DNA of 64,000 nucleotides, taken from contig NZ_CP024034.1 of assembly GCF_002688585.1 (NCBI RefSeq), positions 62,001 to 126,000 on the forward strand, read 5' to 3'. A program made the translations under genes and the position numbers. The first letter of the stretch is position 1. Each line of letters opens with the position of its first letter. Shown one piece after another: positions 1 through 9,431 of the stretch. The stretch comes from Candidatus Fonsibacter ubiquis (GTDB taxonomy: Bacteria; Pseudomonadota; Alphaproteobacteria; Pelagibacterales; Pelagibacteraceae). Below the pieces are notes generated by a model. The model saw only the letters and a program-made list of their open reading frames with translations. It searched no databases and was not told where the DNA came from.

Positions 1-1
1 A

Positions 2-739
2 ATTACAGATTGGATGCGAGTTGGTTTTATTCATGGTGTCATGAATACTGATAACATGGCAATTTCTGGCGAAAGCATCGATTTTGGACCGTGTGCATTT
101 ATGGATTATTATAATCCTAAAACTGTTTTTAGTTCTATCGATCATCATGGTCGATATGCATTTGGCAATCAGCCCTCTATTGCACAATGGAATTTAGCTC
201 GACTTGCCGATGCTATACTTCCTCTTCTTGATGAAGATCAAAATAAAGCAATAGATGTGGGTGAAGAAATTATTCACTCGTTTAAAGAAAAATATGAAAA
301 AAAATTTCATAAAATGATGAAGAAGAAATTAGGATTAATTACAGATGAAGCTGATGATGTAATTTTAATACAAGAATTATTAGATACTATGGAAAAAAAT
401 AATTTAGATTATACAAATACTTTTAGAGATTTAATGAATGATAAAATTAATAATGAAGCTTTGAAAAATTTTCATGCTAAATGGAAAATTAGAATTGATA
501 AACAAAATAGAAGTCATGAAGAGGTTTTAACTTTGATGAGAAATGTTAATCCTGTTGTTATTCCAAGAAATCATAAAGTAGAGGAAAGTTTAAAAGAAGC
601 GCATAAAGGAAATTTAGTATCTTTAAATAATCTTCTAAATGCTCTCAAGGATCCATATACAGAGCGAAGTGACTTAACATTATATCAACAGCCTGCTCAT
701 GAAACAGATAAGAAATATAAAACTTTCTGCGGGACTTAA
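2..739 (+). CDS. selO: Protein adenylyltransferase SelO (YdiU), C-terminal part
   Basis: This is the 3' part of a SelO/UPF0061 pseudokinase, which transfers AMP from ATP to protein hydroxyl groups and is linked to redox stress. The reading frame is open from base 2, before the first ATG at 14, so the gene starts outside the window. The segment HGVMNTDN...SGESIDFGPC carries the Asp-Asn pair and the Asp ten residues later that match the catalytic base and Mg-binding residues of the family (D252, N253 and D262 in the Pseudomonas protein). The protein ends in FCGT, and this C-terminal Cys is typical of SelO and may form a regulatory disulfide (inference). Confidence 0.93.
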   Translation: MTDWMRVGFIHGVMNTDNMAISGESIDFGPCAFMDYYNPKTVFSSIDHHGRYAFGNQPSIAQWNLARLADAILPLLDEDQNKAIDVGEEIIHSFKEKYEKKFHKMMKKKLGLITDEADDVILIQELLDTMEKNNLDYTNTFRDLMNDKINNEALKNFHAKWKIRIDKQNRSHEEVLTLMRNVNPVVIPRNHKVEESLKEAHKGNLVSLNNLLNALKDPYTERSDLTLYQQPAHETDKKYKTFCGT

Positions 740-741
740 AT

Positions 742-1353
742 TTATTTTTTAAATTGCTTTACTAAGTAAGGTGTAAGATTTTTAGCTATTACCTTAACCC
801 CATCTCGATTTGGATGTTTGCCATCCTCTAGGTTTAATTTTGGATTTAACGCAACATCCTGAAGCAAAAAAGGCATTAGAATTAAATTATGTTCTTTTGC
901 TAAAGAGGGATAAATATTATCAAATTTTTCTTTATAATTTTTGCCATAACTTTCTGGCGCAATAAAACCCGCAAGGATAATGGGGATATTTTTAGCTTTA
1001 ATTTTTAAGATGATTTGATTTAAATTTCCTTTGATTTCATTAGGGTCAATTCCGCGTAACATATCATTGGCACCAAGTCCTAGAATTACAAGATTAGCTT
1101 TTTCCTCCAATGTCCAGCCAATACGATTAAGCCCACCTTTAGTAGTATCGCCGCTGACACTTCCATTTATAATTTCGCTTTCAATATTTAAATTTTTTAA
1201 CTCAAATTTTAGCGCCTCTGATAAATGATCAGGTTTAGTTAGCCCATAACCTGCCATCAAACTATCTCCAAATAGTATAATTCGCGTTCTTGCAAAAGCC
1301 TCAGATTTAAATATGAAGATGAGATAAAAAATTATAATAAAAATTTTTTTCAT
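742..1353 (-). CDS. tesA: TesA-like GDSL esterase/lysophospholipase, periplasmic
   Basis: This is an SGNH hydrolase of the TesA (thioesterase I/lysophospholipase L1) family, 203 aa. An N-terminal hydrophobic stretch (about residues 3-20) looks like a signal peptide, so a periplasmic location is likely. The GDS block holds the nucleophile S31, block V gives GAND (N96), and DGKH supplies D177 and H180. It is divergent from a YbbA-like ABC ATPase and a YbbP-like permease, the same neighbourhood tesA has in enterobacteria, which supports the name. Its start codon overlaps that of the ABC gene by two bases (CATG). Substrate preference, ester or thioester, cannot be read from sequence. Confidence 0.88.
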   Translation of the reverse strand: MKKIFIIIFYLIFIFKSEAFARTRIILFGDSLMAGYGLTKPDHLSEALKFELKNLNIESEIINGSVSGDTTKGGLNRIGWTLEEKANLVILGLGANDMLRGIDPNEIKGNLNQIILKIKAKNIPIILAGFIAPESYGKNYKEKFDNIYPSLAKEHNLILMPFLLQDVALNPKLNLEDGKHPNRDGVKVIAKNLTPYLVKQFKK

Positions 1354-2017
1354 GAAAAGTTTATTAGAGTTACAAGATATTTATTTAAATTACAAAACAG
1401 AAAATAGTTTAGTTGAAGTCATTAAAGGGGTTAATTTAAAAATAAATAGTGGCGAAAATGTTGCGGTAGTTGGAAAAAGTGGATCTGGAAAAACAAGTCT
1501 GATTATGTTGATTGCAGGACTTGAAAAGGCAACCTCTGGAAAAATAATTTTTGAAGATCAAGATATTAGTACTTATTCAGAAGATGAGTTAGCAGATTTA
1601 AGAAAAAGAAAAATTGGTATTGTATTTCAATCCTTTTATTTGATCCCAAATTACACTGCCTTGGAGAATGTCTCTTTAGTGCTTGAGATTAATAAAATTG
1701 AAAATGCTCAAAAAAAATCATCAGAGTTACTGGAGCAATTTGGTTTAAAAGATCGATTAAATCACTTTCCAAGTCAACTTTCAGGAGGAGAGCAGCAGAG
1801 AGTTGCGATAGCACGCTCTATTATTTTAAGTCCAAAACTTATTTTAGCTGATGAGCCGAGTGGCAATTTAGATAGTGAAAATTCTAAACTTATTATCAAT
1901 TTATTGTTTAAATATAGTAAACGAAATAATTCTAGCCTTATCTTAGTTACCCACGATCAATCCATAGCTAAGGAATGCGATAAAATTATTGAAATCAAAG
2001 ATGGAAAAATTATTTAA
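1352..2017 (+). CDS. ABC transporter ATP-binding protein, YbbA/LolD type
   Basis: This 221-aa ATPase belongs to the MacB/LolD/YbbA group that works with FtsX-like permeases. Walker A is GKSGSGKT at residues 41-48, the Q-loop is VFQSF, the signature is LSGGE at 143-147, Walker B is LILADEP near 163-169, and the H-loop lies in VTHDQS. It is followed by, and overlaps, the permease gene. The tesA-ybbA-ybbP arrangement suggests an export or envelope lipid-related role as in YbbAP. A LolD-like lipoprotein function is possible but less supported because the permease is a double-size fused type. Confidence 0.9.
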   Translation: MKSLLELQDIYLNYKTENSLVEVIKGVNLKINSGENVAVVGKSGSGKTSLIMLIAGLEKATSGKIIFEDQDISTYSEDELADLRKRKIGIVFQSFYLIPNYTALENVSLVLEINKIENAQKKSSELLEQFGLKDRLNHFPSQLSGGEQQRVAIARSIILSPKLILADEPSGNLDSENSKLIINLLFKYSKRNNSSLILVTHDQSIAKECDKIIEIKDGKII

Positions 2018-4517
2018 TTTTCAAGATTTTAAATATGCAATTCGAGATTTAACTAGAAGTTATAAAAAAATCTCAACAATCATTTTTACTATTTTCATAA
2101 GTCTTTTTGTTTTAAGTGTTATTTTAAGTTTAGAGTATTCTTTAAAAAAAGAATTAAATGCTAATGCAAAAATATTACTGGGCGGAGATTTTGAAATTAA
2201 TACAAGAAATGAAAAAGTTGATGATCAATATTTAAAAAAAATTGAAAAATTTGGAACAATTTCCTCAACTGTTGAATTTAGTACAATGCTTGCCAATTCA
2301 ACAAAGTCAGATGCTAAAACTTTTTTTATTCGTTTAAAAGCAATTGATCAAAAGTATCCACTTTATGGAAGTGTTCAATCTTTCCCAGACAATGCACTGA
2401 CGTTATTACAAACGACTAAAAATAGTATTGTTGTTAACAAAAAGATTTTCGAGACTTTAAAATTAAAAGTTAATGATACCGTTTTTATAAAACAAACAGC
2501 TTTTAAGGTCGTAGGCTATGTAGAAAGCGTTCCTGACTTAGGAAGAGCATTATTATTTGGTGATTTTGCGGTGGTTAGCAACAATTCATTTTTAAATTTA
2601 AATATTAATACCTTAGGTAGCTTTATAAACTATGAATACCGAGTAAAATTAAACAATGATAATATTAATTTTAAACAAGAATTAGAAAATCTTACAAAAA
2701 ATTATCCATCATACAGCGTTCGATATCCAGAAAATTCTTCTAATAATTTAAAAAAATTAATTGATAATTTTTCTCAATTTTTATCGCTAGTCTCTATCAG
2801 TGCAATGTTGATTGCAGGAATAGGGATCGCAAATACATTAATCTCTTTTATCAATCAAAAAAATATAAGTATTGCGATTATGAAGTCTCTTGGTTTTACC
2901 ACCGCTACAATAAAAAAAATATTTTATTTTGAAATATTTATTTTATTAACCATAATCAGTTTATTAGCCTATTTTTTTGCTGTTCTGAGCGTGCCATTGG
3001 TTAATGTTTATCTTGTTAAAACCTTAGGGATTGTCGTTCAAAGCGAATTTATACTTAAAAATTTTATTAAAGTATTTTTAAGCGGCTTTTTAGTAGTAAG
3101 TATTTTTTGTTTACCTACCATATCAGCCATTCAACAAATTAAGCCAACAAGCCTTTTTAGAAATGTATTTCAACCTTGCGAATTTTATTTTACTAAGAAA
3201 AATATTTCTTTAATTATATTAGCAATTATTTCTCTCATCTTACTTTTCGCTTTTGATAGTAAAAAACCCTTTTATACAGTTATGTACTTTTTAGTTTTTT
3301 TTATTATTTGCCTTACTTTATACGGACTATCAAAGTTAATAATTTTTTACTTAAGAAAGATAAATCTTATTAAATTTTTACCTCTCCGTTTGGCAGTTAA
3401 AAATATTACCAATCCTAAAACAATATTCCCAATTACAGTTTTATCGTTAGGGTTAGGAGTTACTTTGTTATTATCTCTAACTTTAATTGGATATAATTTT
3501 AAGAAGGAAGTCCAAAAATCAATTCCTGAAATAGCACCAGATTATTTTTTTGTTAGCATTCAAAACTCAGAAAAAGATGAATTTGTAAAATATTTAAAAA
3601 ATAATGATAAAAATTCAGTAATTGAGACAATGCCTATTGTTTCTGCTTCCTTAATAAAAATAAATAACAAAGATCCACTAACTTATATTAAGCAGAACAA
3701 CGACTCTTTTTGGGTTCTTGAAAGAGATCGAAGAATATCTTGGTCTAAAACTGCTCCAAAAGATAATCCAATTTTAGAAGGTAACTGGTTTGATGAAAAT
3801 AGTAAGAGTTTGCAAATTTCTTTAGATGCAAAAGTTGCAAAAGATTTGAACATTAAAATAAATGACAGTTTAACTTTAAAAATTTACGGAAGGGAAATTG
3901 AGGGTAAAGTTATAAATCTTAGAAAGGTTGATTATCGTGATTTATCAATCAATTTTGTCATGCTAATTAATCCAAGTTTTGCACAAAATATTCCACATGA
4001 ATATATAGCAACCGCTAAATTTAAAAATTTACCAGATTTCAAAGAAGGAGCTTTTTTACAAAAATTTAAAAATATCTCCACAATTAAAGTCTCAAATTAT
4101 CTTGGTAAAGTTACAGAAATTATAAATAAAATATTTATTGCTGTAATCATTATATCTTCAATTGCAGTCATCATTGGATTAATGGTAATTTCCTCCGCAG
4201 TGATTGTACAAGCAAGATTAAGTGTTTATCAAAATTTAATTTTTAAAATTCTTGGAATCAATTCAAAAAATTTAATGCTTGCTAGTATTATAGAATTTTT
4301 AATTACATTTTTATCAATTATTTTTATTGCCGCTTTTTTTTCAGTGTTTGTTTCTTATTTTGTTATTGAAACCATTTTTAGACTAAGTTGGAGTTTAGAA
4401 ATTATCAATTCATCGGTGGTATTATTATTTATTGGGATCATCACAATTATTTTAATATTGATTAATAATTATAAATTTTTAAGTCCCAAAGTGTATCCGT
4501 TAGTGCGTAATGAGTAA
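2001..4517 (+). CDS. FtsX-like ABC permease, YbbP type
   Basis: This is a large inner-membrane permease of about 838 aa. It has one N-terminal transmembrane segment, a long periplasmic MacB-like domain, three TM helices near residues 260-375, then a second set including helices near 400-450 and 480-500, another periplasmic domain and three C-terminal helices. This duplicated FtsX layout is typical of YbbP. The ATG at 2001 is preferred over an in-frame TTG at 1989; either start overlaps the ATPase gene, so the two are translationally coupled. Together with the ATPase it should form an exporter or mechanotransmitter; the substrate is unknown. Confidence 0.88.
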   Translation: MEKLFNFQDFKYAIRDLTRSYKKISTIIFTIFISLFVLSVILSLEYSLKKELNANAKILLGGDFEINTRNEKVDDQYLKKIEKFGTISSTVEFSTMLANSTKSDAKTFFIRLKAIDQKYPLYGSVQSFPDNALTLLQTTKNSIVVNKKIFETLKLKVNDTVFIKQTAFKVVGYVESVPDLGRALLFGDFAVVSNNSFLNLNINTLGSFINYEYRVKLNNDNINFKQELENLTKNYPSYSVRYPENSSNNLKKLIDNFSQFLSLVSISAMLIAGIGIANTLISFINQKNISIAIMKSLGFTTATIKKIFYFEIFILLTIISLLAYFFAVLSVPLVNVYLVKTLGIVVQSEFILKNFIKVFLSGFLVVSIFCLPTISAIQQIKPTSLFRNVFQPCEFYFTKKNISLIILAIISLILLFAFDSKKPFYTVMYFLVFFIICLTLYGLSKLIIFYLRKINLIKFLPLRLAVKNITNPKTIFPITVLSLGLGVTLLLSLTLIGYNFKKEVQKSIPEIAPDYFFVSIQNSEKDEFVKYLKNNDKNSVIETMPIVSASLIKINNKDPLTYIKQNNDSFWVLERDRRISWSKTAPKDNPILEGNWFDENSKSLQISLDAKVAKDLNIKINDSLTLKIYGREIEGKVINLRKVDYRDLSINFVMLINPSFAQNIPHEYIATAKFKNLPDFKEGAFLQKFKNISTIKVSNYLGKVTEIINKIFIAVIIISSIAVIIGLMVISSAVIVQARLSVYQNLIFKILGINSKNLMLASIIEFLITFLSIIFIAAFFSVFVSYFVIETIFRLSWSLEIINSSVVLLFIGIITIILILINNYKFLSPKVYPLVRNE

Positions 4518-4561
4518 TTTTACTCGTAACTTTTAATATAATTTAATAATCTCAATTATTA

Positions 4562-5524
4562 ATGAAAGACATTGCAATTATTGGCACAGGATTTTCAGCT
4601 GCTACCATTGGATATTTTTTAAAGAACGATTTAGATTTTTATGAAAAGTCCAGAGGTGTAGGCGGTCGCTGTTCCACTCGAAGAGTTGATAATGTTGGCC
4701 TATTTGATCATGGACTTCAATATATCAAGAGTGAAAATAATGAATTTAAAAAGTTCTTAGGTGACCACACTGTTTGGCAAGGAAATTTTAAAATATTTCA
4801 AAACGATCAGCTCAAAGATGATTTAAATAAAGAAAGAATAATTAATGAAAATGGGAATAATTTATTAGTTAAAAATTTATTTAAAGATAAAAAAGTTTTT
4901 GTAAATAAAGAGTTAAAAAGTCTTGAAAAAAAAAATGATTTTTTTTTATTAAATTTTAAAGATAATACTCAAGAAAATTATAAAACTGTAATCATCACAG
5001 CCCCTTATCAGCAGGCCTATAATTTAACAAAAAAGTTTACTGATAATTATTTTTTAAAACTTAATTATAATATGCAACCTAACTTAACATTGATGGTAGC
5101 ATTTAATAAAAGTTTGAACCTTAATTTAAGTGCAATTAGTTTCGAAAATGACGATGTTTTAGGATTTGCGGCTAATGAAAATACAAAGAAGAAGAGTTTG
5201 ATCAATAAGGATTTAGAATTATGGACAATTCAATCATCCTTAAAATATGCAATTAAAAATATTTATGAGTATCGAAATAACAAGCCAAGTTTAATTGATG
5301 AGATGTTAAGGAGTTTTTCTGTGAAATTAAAAATAGATATTAAAAAAGATAATATTCACTATTCAGACATTCATGGCTGGCTTTATGCCTACAGTATCAA
5401 TTTGGATACCGCTAAGTGTTATTGGGATAAGGATTTAAGACTTGGAATTTGTGGTGATTGGTTTTCAGGAGGAAATGCAGAAAGCGCTTTTATTAATGCA
5501 AAACACCTTGTAAATTTAATTTAA
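4562..5524 (+). CDS. FAD-dependent amine-oxidase-like (renalase/COG3380) oxidoreductase
   Basis: This 320-aa flavoprotein opens with IIGTGFSAATIGYFL, a dinucleotide-binding Rossmann motif, then EKSRGVGGRCSTRR, the FAD-contact segment of the renalase-like COG3380 family, and FDHGLQY, also characteristic. The C-terminus has the second FAD motif (LGICGDWFSGGNAESAF). The exact substrate in bacteria is uncertain; known relatives oxidise dihydro-NAD(P) isomers. It lies on its own between the ABC operon and the convergent phaR gene, whose stop codon is about 2 bp away. Confidence 0.8.
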   Translation: MKDIAIIGTGFSAATIGYFLKNDLDFYEKSRGVGGRCSTRRVDNVGLFDHGLQYIKSENNEFKKFLGDHTVWQGNFKIFQNDQLKDDLNKERIINENGNNLLVKNLFKDKKVFVNKELKSLEKKNDFFLLNFKDNTQENYKTVIITAPYQQAYNLTKKFTDNYFLKLNYNMQPNLTLMVAFNKSLNLNLSAISFENDDVLGFAANENTKKKSLINKDLELWTIQSSLKYAIKNIYEYRNNKPSLIDEMLRSFSVKLKIDIKKDNIHYSDIHGWLYAYSINLDTAKCYWDKDLRLGICGDWFSGGNAESAFINAKHLVNLI

Positions 5525-5525
5525 A

Positions 5526-6008
5526 TTATTTTTGATTTTTAATTTCCTGAACTTCTTTTTTTAATTTATCAATTTGCGTCATTAAATCGTCAATGTTTTT
5601 GTCATCATTAGCAGCAGGTGGTGCGGAGTTTTTATTATCGGTTTTTTGTCCAAAGTTAAAAAAATTAAAATCAGTAAAATTTGGAAAACTTTTTGTAAAA
5701 AAATTACTAGTATTTGCTGCATTCATTGTATTTGTTAAAAAATCAAACATCATGTTACTTTTTTTATTTTCATTAAATAAAATGATTTGTTTTAGGATAT
5801 GAGCTGGAATTAGATTAATTCCTGCGTTTTCTTTTTCTAAAATTATTTGTGTCAAAATAGTCGATGTAATATCATTTTGCGTATCAACATCTGTAACTTT
5901 AAAATCTAATTCTTTTTTAATCAAAGTCACAATATCATCTAATGTAATATAAGCGCTTGTCTCGGTATTATATAATCTTCGGTTTGAATATTTTTTAATT
6001 TCAATCAT
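5526..6008 (-). CDS. phaR: Polyhydroxyalkanoate synthesis repressor PhaR
   Basis: The first 60 residues (IKKYSNRRLYNTETSAYITLDD) are the PHB/PHA accumulation regulator DNA-binding domain. The middle holds the PHB_acc domain (TQIILEKE, then HILKQIILF), and the C-terminus is a short predicted coiled coil (DDLMTQIDKLKKEVQEIKNQ). PhaR senses PHA granules and represses phasin and its own gene. Its start overlaps the phaC stop by four bases, so it is co-transcribed downstream of the synthase. TTGC-N3/4-GCAA sites in the phaC-phasin gap are its probable operators. Confidence 0.93.
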   Translation of the reverse strand: MIEIKKYSNRRLYNTETSAYITLDDIVTLIKKELDFKVTDVDTQNDITSTILTQIILEKENAGINLIPAHILKQIILFNENKKSNMMFDFLTNTMNAANTSNFFTKSFPNFTDFNFFNFGQKTDNKNSAPPAANDDKNIDDLMTQIDKLKKEVQEIKNQK

Positions 6009-7870
6009 GACTGTTTTACGTATTGACCAGGTGCTTCATATAGCACTTCAAAGTTTTTTGCATTAAGTTCAGAGGACTTTTTTAATTGACCAGAATTAAC
6101 TGCAAGCCATGAAACCCAAACTGGCCACCAGGAACCATCTACCTTGTTAGCGCTATTGAACCATTCGTCTTGCGTTTTCCCTTTTTCAAATTTTTTTGTG
6201 TAAAAATGAAGTTTGCCTGGCTTATTTTCTGTTCCTTGAATAATACCAGCGATATGACCTGAATTTGCTAGTACAAAATTAATATGTGAATTGTAGGCAT
6301 TAAGACCTTGATAAACCGATCGCCAAGGAGCGATATGGTCTTCAGTTGTTGCAACGGAGAAGATTGGCGTATCTATTTTAGATAAATCAATTTCTACATC
6401 CCCAATCTTATATTTATTTTTCACAACTAAATTATTTAAATACATGCAGCGTAAATATTCTGAGTGCATTTTTTCAGGAAGACGAGTGGAGTCTGAGTTC
6501 CAATGCAACATGTCGAATGCGGTTGGCTCATTGCCAAGTAAGTAGTTATTTACAACGTAATTCCAATATAAATCTACCGGCCTTAAAAAGTTAAAAGCTG
6601 CAGCCATATCTTTGCCATCGAAGTAACCAGTTTTTTTCATCTGATTTTCAATACTTGCTATCTGTTCCTCTGTAATAAATATTCCAAGTTCACCCGGATC
6701 TTCAAAGTCAATTAAACTTGCAAAGTATGTTGCGCTCGTAATTTTATATTTATTTGGGACAACTTTTAGATAGGCAAGAGCTAAAGAAGCAAGAGTTCCA
6801 CCAACACAGTAGGAAGCAATGTTTGCACTATTAGAGCCTGTTTTTTCACAAACAACTCTTAATGCCTCTAATACTCCATCTTCAATATATTCTTTAAAAG
6901 AAATATTTCTTGAACTTGCGTCAGGATTTTTCCAAGAGATTAAAAAAGTATTAAATTTTTTATCAACTAAATATTTCATCATGGATTTTTTTTCGTTCAA
7001 ATCCATTATGTAGTACTTATTAATAAATGGAGGAATAACGAGCATAGGTTTTGCATATTGTTGGTCGGTAGCATAATCATATTGAATTAGTTCAAAAAGA
7101 TTATTTTTGAAAATAACTTTACCTTTTGTTGTCGCTAAATTTTTACCAATTTCAAATTCACCTGCTTTGGATTGCTGAATAAAAAGTTTGTTTGGATGCT
7201 TTTCAAAATCTTTTTTATAATTTTCATAGCCCTTAGCTAAATTATTTCCTTTTTCATCCACCGTTTTTTTCAACACTTCAGGATTAGTAAATGCAAAGTT
7301 AGAAGGCGATAAAGCGCTATTTAGTTGTTTTAAATAAAATTGCATGATGCGTTTATCTTTTGGATTTTTAAACTCAATATTTTCAATCAAGTTGTTCATG
7401 AAATTTGCGCTTATTAAGTAAAACTGTTTTATAAAATCAAAAAAAAGATTAGTCTTCCATTCTTCATTTGAAAATCTTCTGTCAGATTTTTCTTCAAAGA
7501 TCACCGGATTTGCCATTCCACCTGAGGCACGAGTTACAAAATAAAAATTTAAATTAGCAATTTGTGAAACCCATTTATTAAGACTGTCAAAATATACATT
7601 TGGATTCTGTTGGATTTCAGTTGAGAAATTTTTAAATGACTCCATCATTTTATTCATCGTCGGAGCAATCAAATTAGATAAATCACTCATGGTGAAATTA
7701 TTGCTACTTTGATTGTTAAAGGGAAATGTTGGAAAATTATTTTGACTAGAACCTAAATTTTTAAATGAATCTACATATTGATTGTAAATCTTTAGATTGT
7801 TTTCAAAGACACTGCTTAAATCTTCAAAGTTAATCTTATCTGGTCCTTTATCTTTCTCTTTTTTTGTCAT
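6005..7870 (-). CDS. phaC: Class I poly(3-hydroxybutyrate) synthase
   Basis: This 621-aa enzyme polymerises 3-hydroxyacyl-CoA on the PHB granule surface. The N-terminal PhaC_N region is followed by an alpha/beta-hydrolase fold with the lipase-like box SYCVGG, giving nucleophile C355. D511 (TTEDHIAPW) and H539 (NSGHIAG) complete the triad, and the closing DEWFNSA...GSWWPVW segment is also typical. Length and a single-subunit organisation indicate class I. It is divergent from the phasin gene and directly upstream of phaR. Confidence 0.96.
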   Translation of the reverse strand: MTKKEKDKGPDKINFEDLSSVFENNLKIYNQYVDSFKNLGSSQNNFPTFPFNNQSSNNFTMSDLSNLIAPTMNKMMESFKNFSTEIQQNPNVYFDSLNKWVSQIANLNFYFVTRASGGMANPVIFEEKSDRRFSNEEWKTNLFFDFIKQFYLISANFMNNLIENIEFKNPKDKRIMQFYLKQLNSALSPSNFAFTNPEVLKKTVDEKGNNLAKGYENYKKDFEKHPNKLFIQQSKAGEFEIGKNLATTKGKVIFKNNLFELIQYDYATDQQYAKPMLVIPPFINKYYIMDLNEKKSMMKYLVDKKFNTFLISWKNPDASSRNISFKEYIEDGVLEALRVVCEKTGSNSANIASYCVGGTLASLALAYLKVVPNKYKITSATYFASLIDFEDPGELGIFITEEQIASIENQMKKTGYFDGKDMAAAFNFLRPVDLYWNYVVNNYLLGNEPTAFDMLHWNSDSTRLPEKMHSEYLRCMYLNNLVVKNKYKIGDVEIDLSKIDTPIFSVATTEDHIAPWRSVYQGLNAYNSHINFVLANSGHIAGIIQGTENKPGKLHFYTKKFEKGKTQDEWFNSANKVDGSWWPVWVSWLAVNSGQLKKSSELNAKNFEVLYEAPGQYVKQS

Positions 7871-7944
7871 TTTATGATTTTGATAATAGCTTAATAATTA
7901 TCGTAAGAGTAATAACCTATATGTGCTAGCGCAATATTTATATA

Positions 7945-7956
7945 TTGCGATTGCAA
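7945..7956. promoter_or_regulatory. Candidate PhaR operator 1
   Basis: The inverted repeat TTGC-GATT-GCAA lies in the divergent phaC/phasin gap, 75 bp from the phaC start. PhaR proteins of other alphaproteobacteria bind TGC-rich inverted repeats of the CTGC-N3/4-GCAG kind. Assignment rests on spacing and context. Confidence 0.5.
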
Positions 7957-8018
7957 AAGAAAAAAATCAATAAAAACAGTAATTTAACATAATTATTCAT
8001 TTTTACACTTGAATTATA

Positions 8019-8029
8019 TTGCACTGCAA
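8019..8029. promoter_or_regulatory. Candidate PhaR operator 2
   Basis: The inverted repeat TTGC-ACT-GCAA is 38 bp upstream of the phasin start codon and would overlap its promoter or leader. It shares half-sites with the element at 7945, consistent with granule-responsive repression of the phasin by PhaR. Confidence 0.55.
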
Positions 8030-8067
8030 CATAAATATAACTCATTAAATAATTAAAGGAGTAAACT

Positions 8068-8523
8068 ATGATGACAAATATAAACAATCCTTTTGAATTC
8101 TTTGATTTTCAAAAGATGTTATCTGCTCTTAAAATGCCAACAGTAGATGGTAATTCTGAGAGTTTAATCAATGCTCAAAAGAAAACTTTAGAAACTTTTG
8201 CTAACGCATCTAAAGTATTATTTGAAGGCTACAATGCACTTGCTAAAAAGCAAATAGAAGTACTAAACAAAGCTATTTCTAGTGCAAAAGACGCAACATC
8301 TGAATTAGCTAAGGGAAATCCTCAGCAATCAGCTGGTAAGTCAATTGAATTGATCCAAGAATCAATCGTTGAAGCTCAAAATATTGCTAATGATTTCTCT
8401 AAAATTGCAGAAAAAACTGCAAAAGAATCTTTCGAAATTCTTAACAAAAGACTTTTAGAAGGTTTAACAGAAATCAAAAAAGTAATTGAAGAAGAAGGTA
8501 AAAAAGCTTCTGTTAAAAACTAA
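8068..8523 (+). CDS. phaP: Phasin (PHB granule-associated protein)
   Basis: This 151-aa amphipathic, mostly helical protein is rich in Ala, Lys, Glu and Ser, with the phasin-family pattern (NAQKKTLETFANASKVLFEGYNALAKKQ). Phasins coat PHB granules and control their size and number. A good ribosome site (AAAGGAG) precedes the ATG at 8068; a second ATG follows immediately. It is divergent from phaC, followed by a long hairpin, and is therefore probably monocistronic and strongly expressed. Confidence 0.88.
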   Translation: MMTNINNPFEFFDFQKMLSALKMPTVDGNSESLINAQKKTLETFANASKVLFEGYNALAKKQIEVLNKAISSAKDATSELAKGNPQQSAGKSIELIQESIVEAQNIANDFSKIAEKTAKESFEILNKRLLEGLTEIKKVIEEEGKKASVKN

Positions 8524-8543
8524 TTAGTTTTTAACTCAGAAAA

Positions 8544-8594
8544 TTAGAGAGTATTTGGCTAAATCTCCCCTTATTTTTAGCCAAATCTCTCTAA
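8544..8594 (+). terminator. Long inverted repeat after the phasin gene
   Basis: Arms at 8544-8563 and 8576-8594 pair almost completely (about 19 bp) around a 12-nt loop. No clear T-run follows the second arm, so it may act as an mRNA 3'-end stabiliser as well as a terminator. Confidence 0.7.
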
Positions 8595-8673
8595 ATTAAA
8601 TCAAAATCTAACTAGTAATTTAAAATTTACTCAAGTATAATTTTTAAAAAATTAACATTTTAGCCCTTTTCAA

Positions 8674-9396
8674 ATGTCTAAAGTTGCACTAGTCACAGGC
8701 GGAACAAGAGGAATTGGTGCTGCTATTGCTAAAAAATTAAAAGATGAGGGTTTTAGGGTAGTATCTACCTATGTGGGCAAAGAAGAGTCCGCACAAGCAT
8801 ATTCAAAACAAAGCGGTATTGAAGTTATAAAATCAGATGTATCTTATTTTGAAAGTTGTAAATCTGCAGTTGCTGAAGTTGAAAAAAAATACGGTGACAT
8901 AGAAGTTGTTATCAATAACGCTGGAATTACTAAAGACCGTTTTTTACATAAAATGAATCCTGAAGAATGGAATTCAGTCATCAATACGAATTTAAATTCA
9001 CTTTTTAATATCTGCCGAAATGTAATTGAAAAAATGCGAGCTAAAGGATTTGGAAGAATTGTCTCTATTAGTTCTATTAATGGTTTAAAAGGACAAGTGG
9101 GTCAGACAAATTATTCAGCTGCTAAAGCTGGAATAATTGGATTTTCAAAGGCGCTGGCATTGGAAAATGCGAACAAGGGAATAACTGTAAATGTAATTGC
9201 CCCAGGATATGTGGGAACAGATATGGTTAAAAAAATTGATCCAACAATTTTAAAAGGAATTGTAGGTCAAATTCCTGTGGGCAGACTTGCAGAGCCTGAT
9301 GAAATTGCTGCCTTGGCAAGTTATTTAGTAAGTGATAAAGCAGGCTTCATTACCGGCGCTACTTTTTCAATAAATGGTGGCCAGTACATGCAGTAA
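8674..9396 (+). CDS. phaB: Acetoacetyl-CoA reductase PhaB
   Basis: This 240-aa classical SDR reduces acetoacetyl-CoA to (R)-3-hydroxybutyryl-CoA with NADPH. TGGTRGIG at 8-15 binds the cofactor, NNAG starts at 81, and Ser133/134, Y147 and K151 form the active site (QTNYSAAKAG). The segment NNAGITKDRFLHKM is characteristic of PhbB rather than FabG, as is the gene context: acetoacetyl-CoA thiolase follows 35 bp downstream. It begins a four-gene operon with phaA, a crotonase and a hydrolase. Confidence 0.93.
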   Translation: MSKVALVTGGTRGIGAAIAKKLKDEGFRVVSTYVGKEESAQAYSKQSGIEVIKSDVSYFESCKSAVAEVEKKYGDIEVVINNAGITKDRFLHKMNPEEWNSVINTNLNSLFNICRNVIEKMRAKGFGRIVSISSINGLKGQVGQTNYSAAKAGIIGFSKALALENANKGITVNVIAPGYVGTDMVKKIDPTILKGIVGQIPVGRLAEPDEIAALASYLVSDKAGFITGATFSINGGQYMQ

Positions 9397-9431
9397 TAAC
9401 CAAATTTAAACGAAAGGGAGAAATAATAAAA

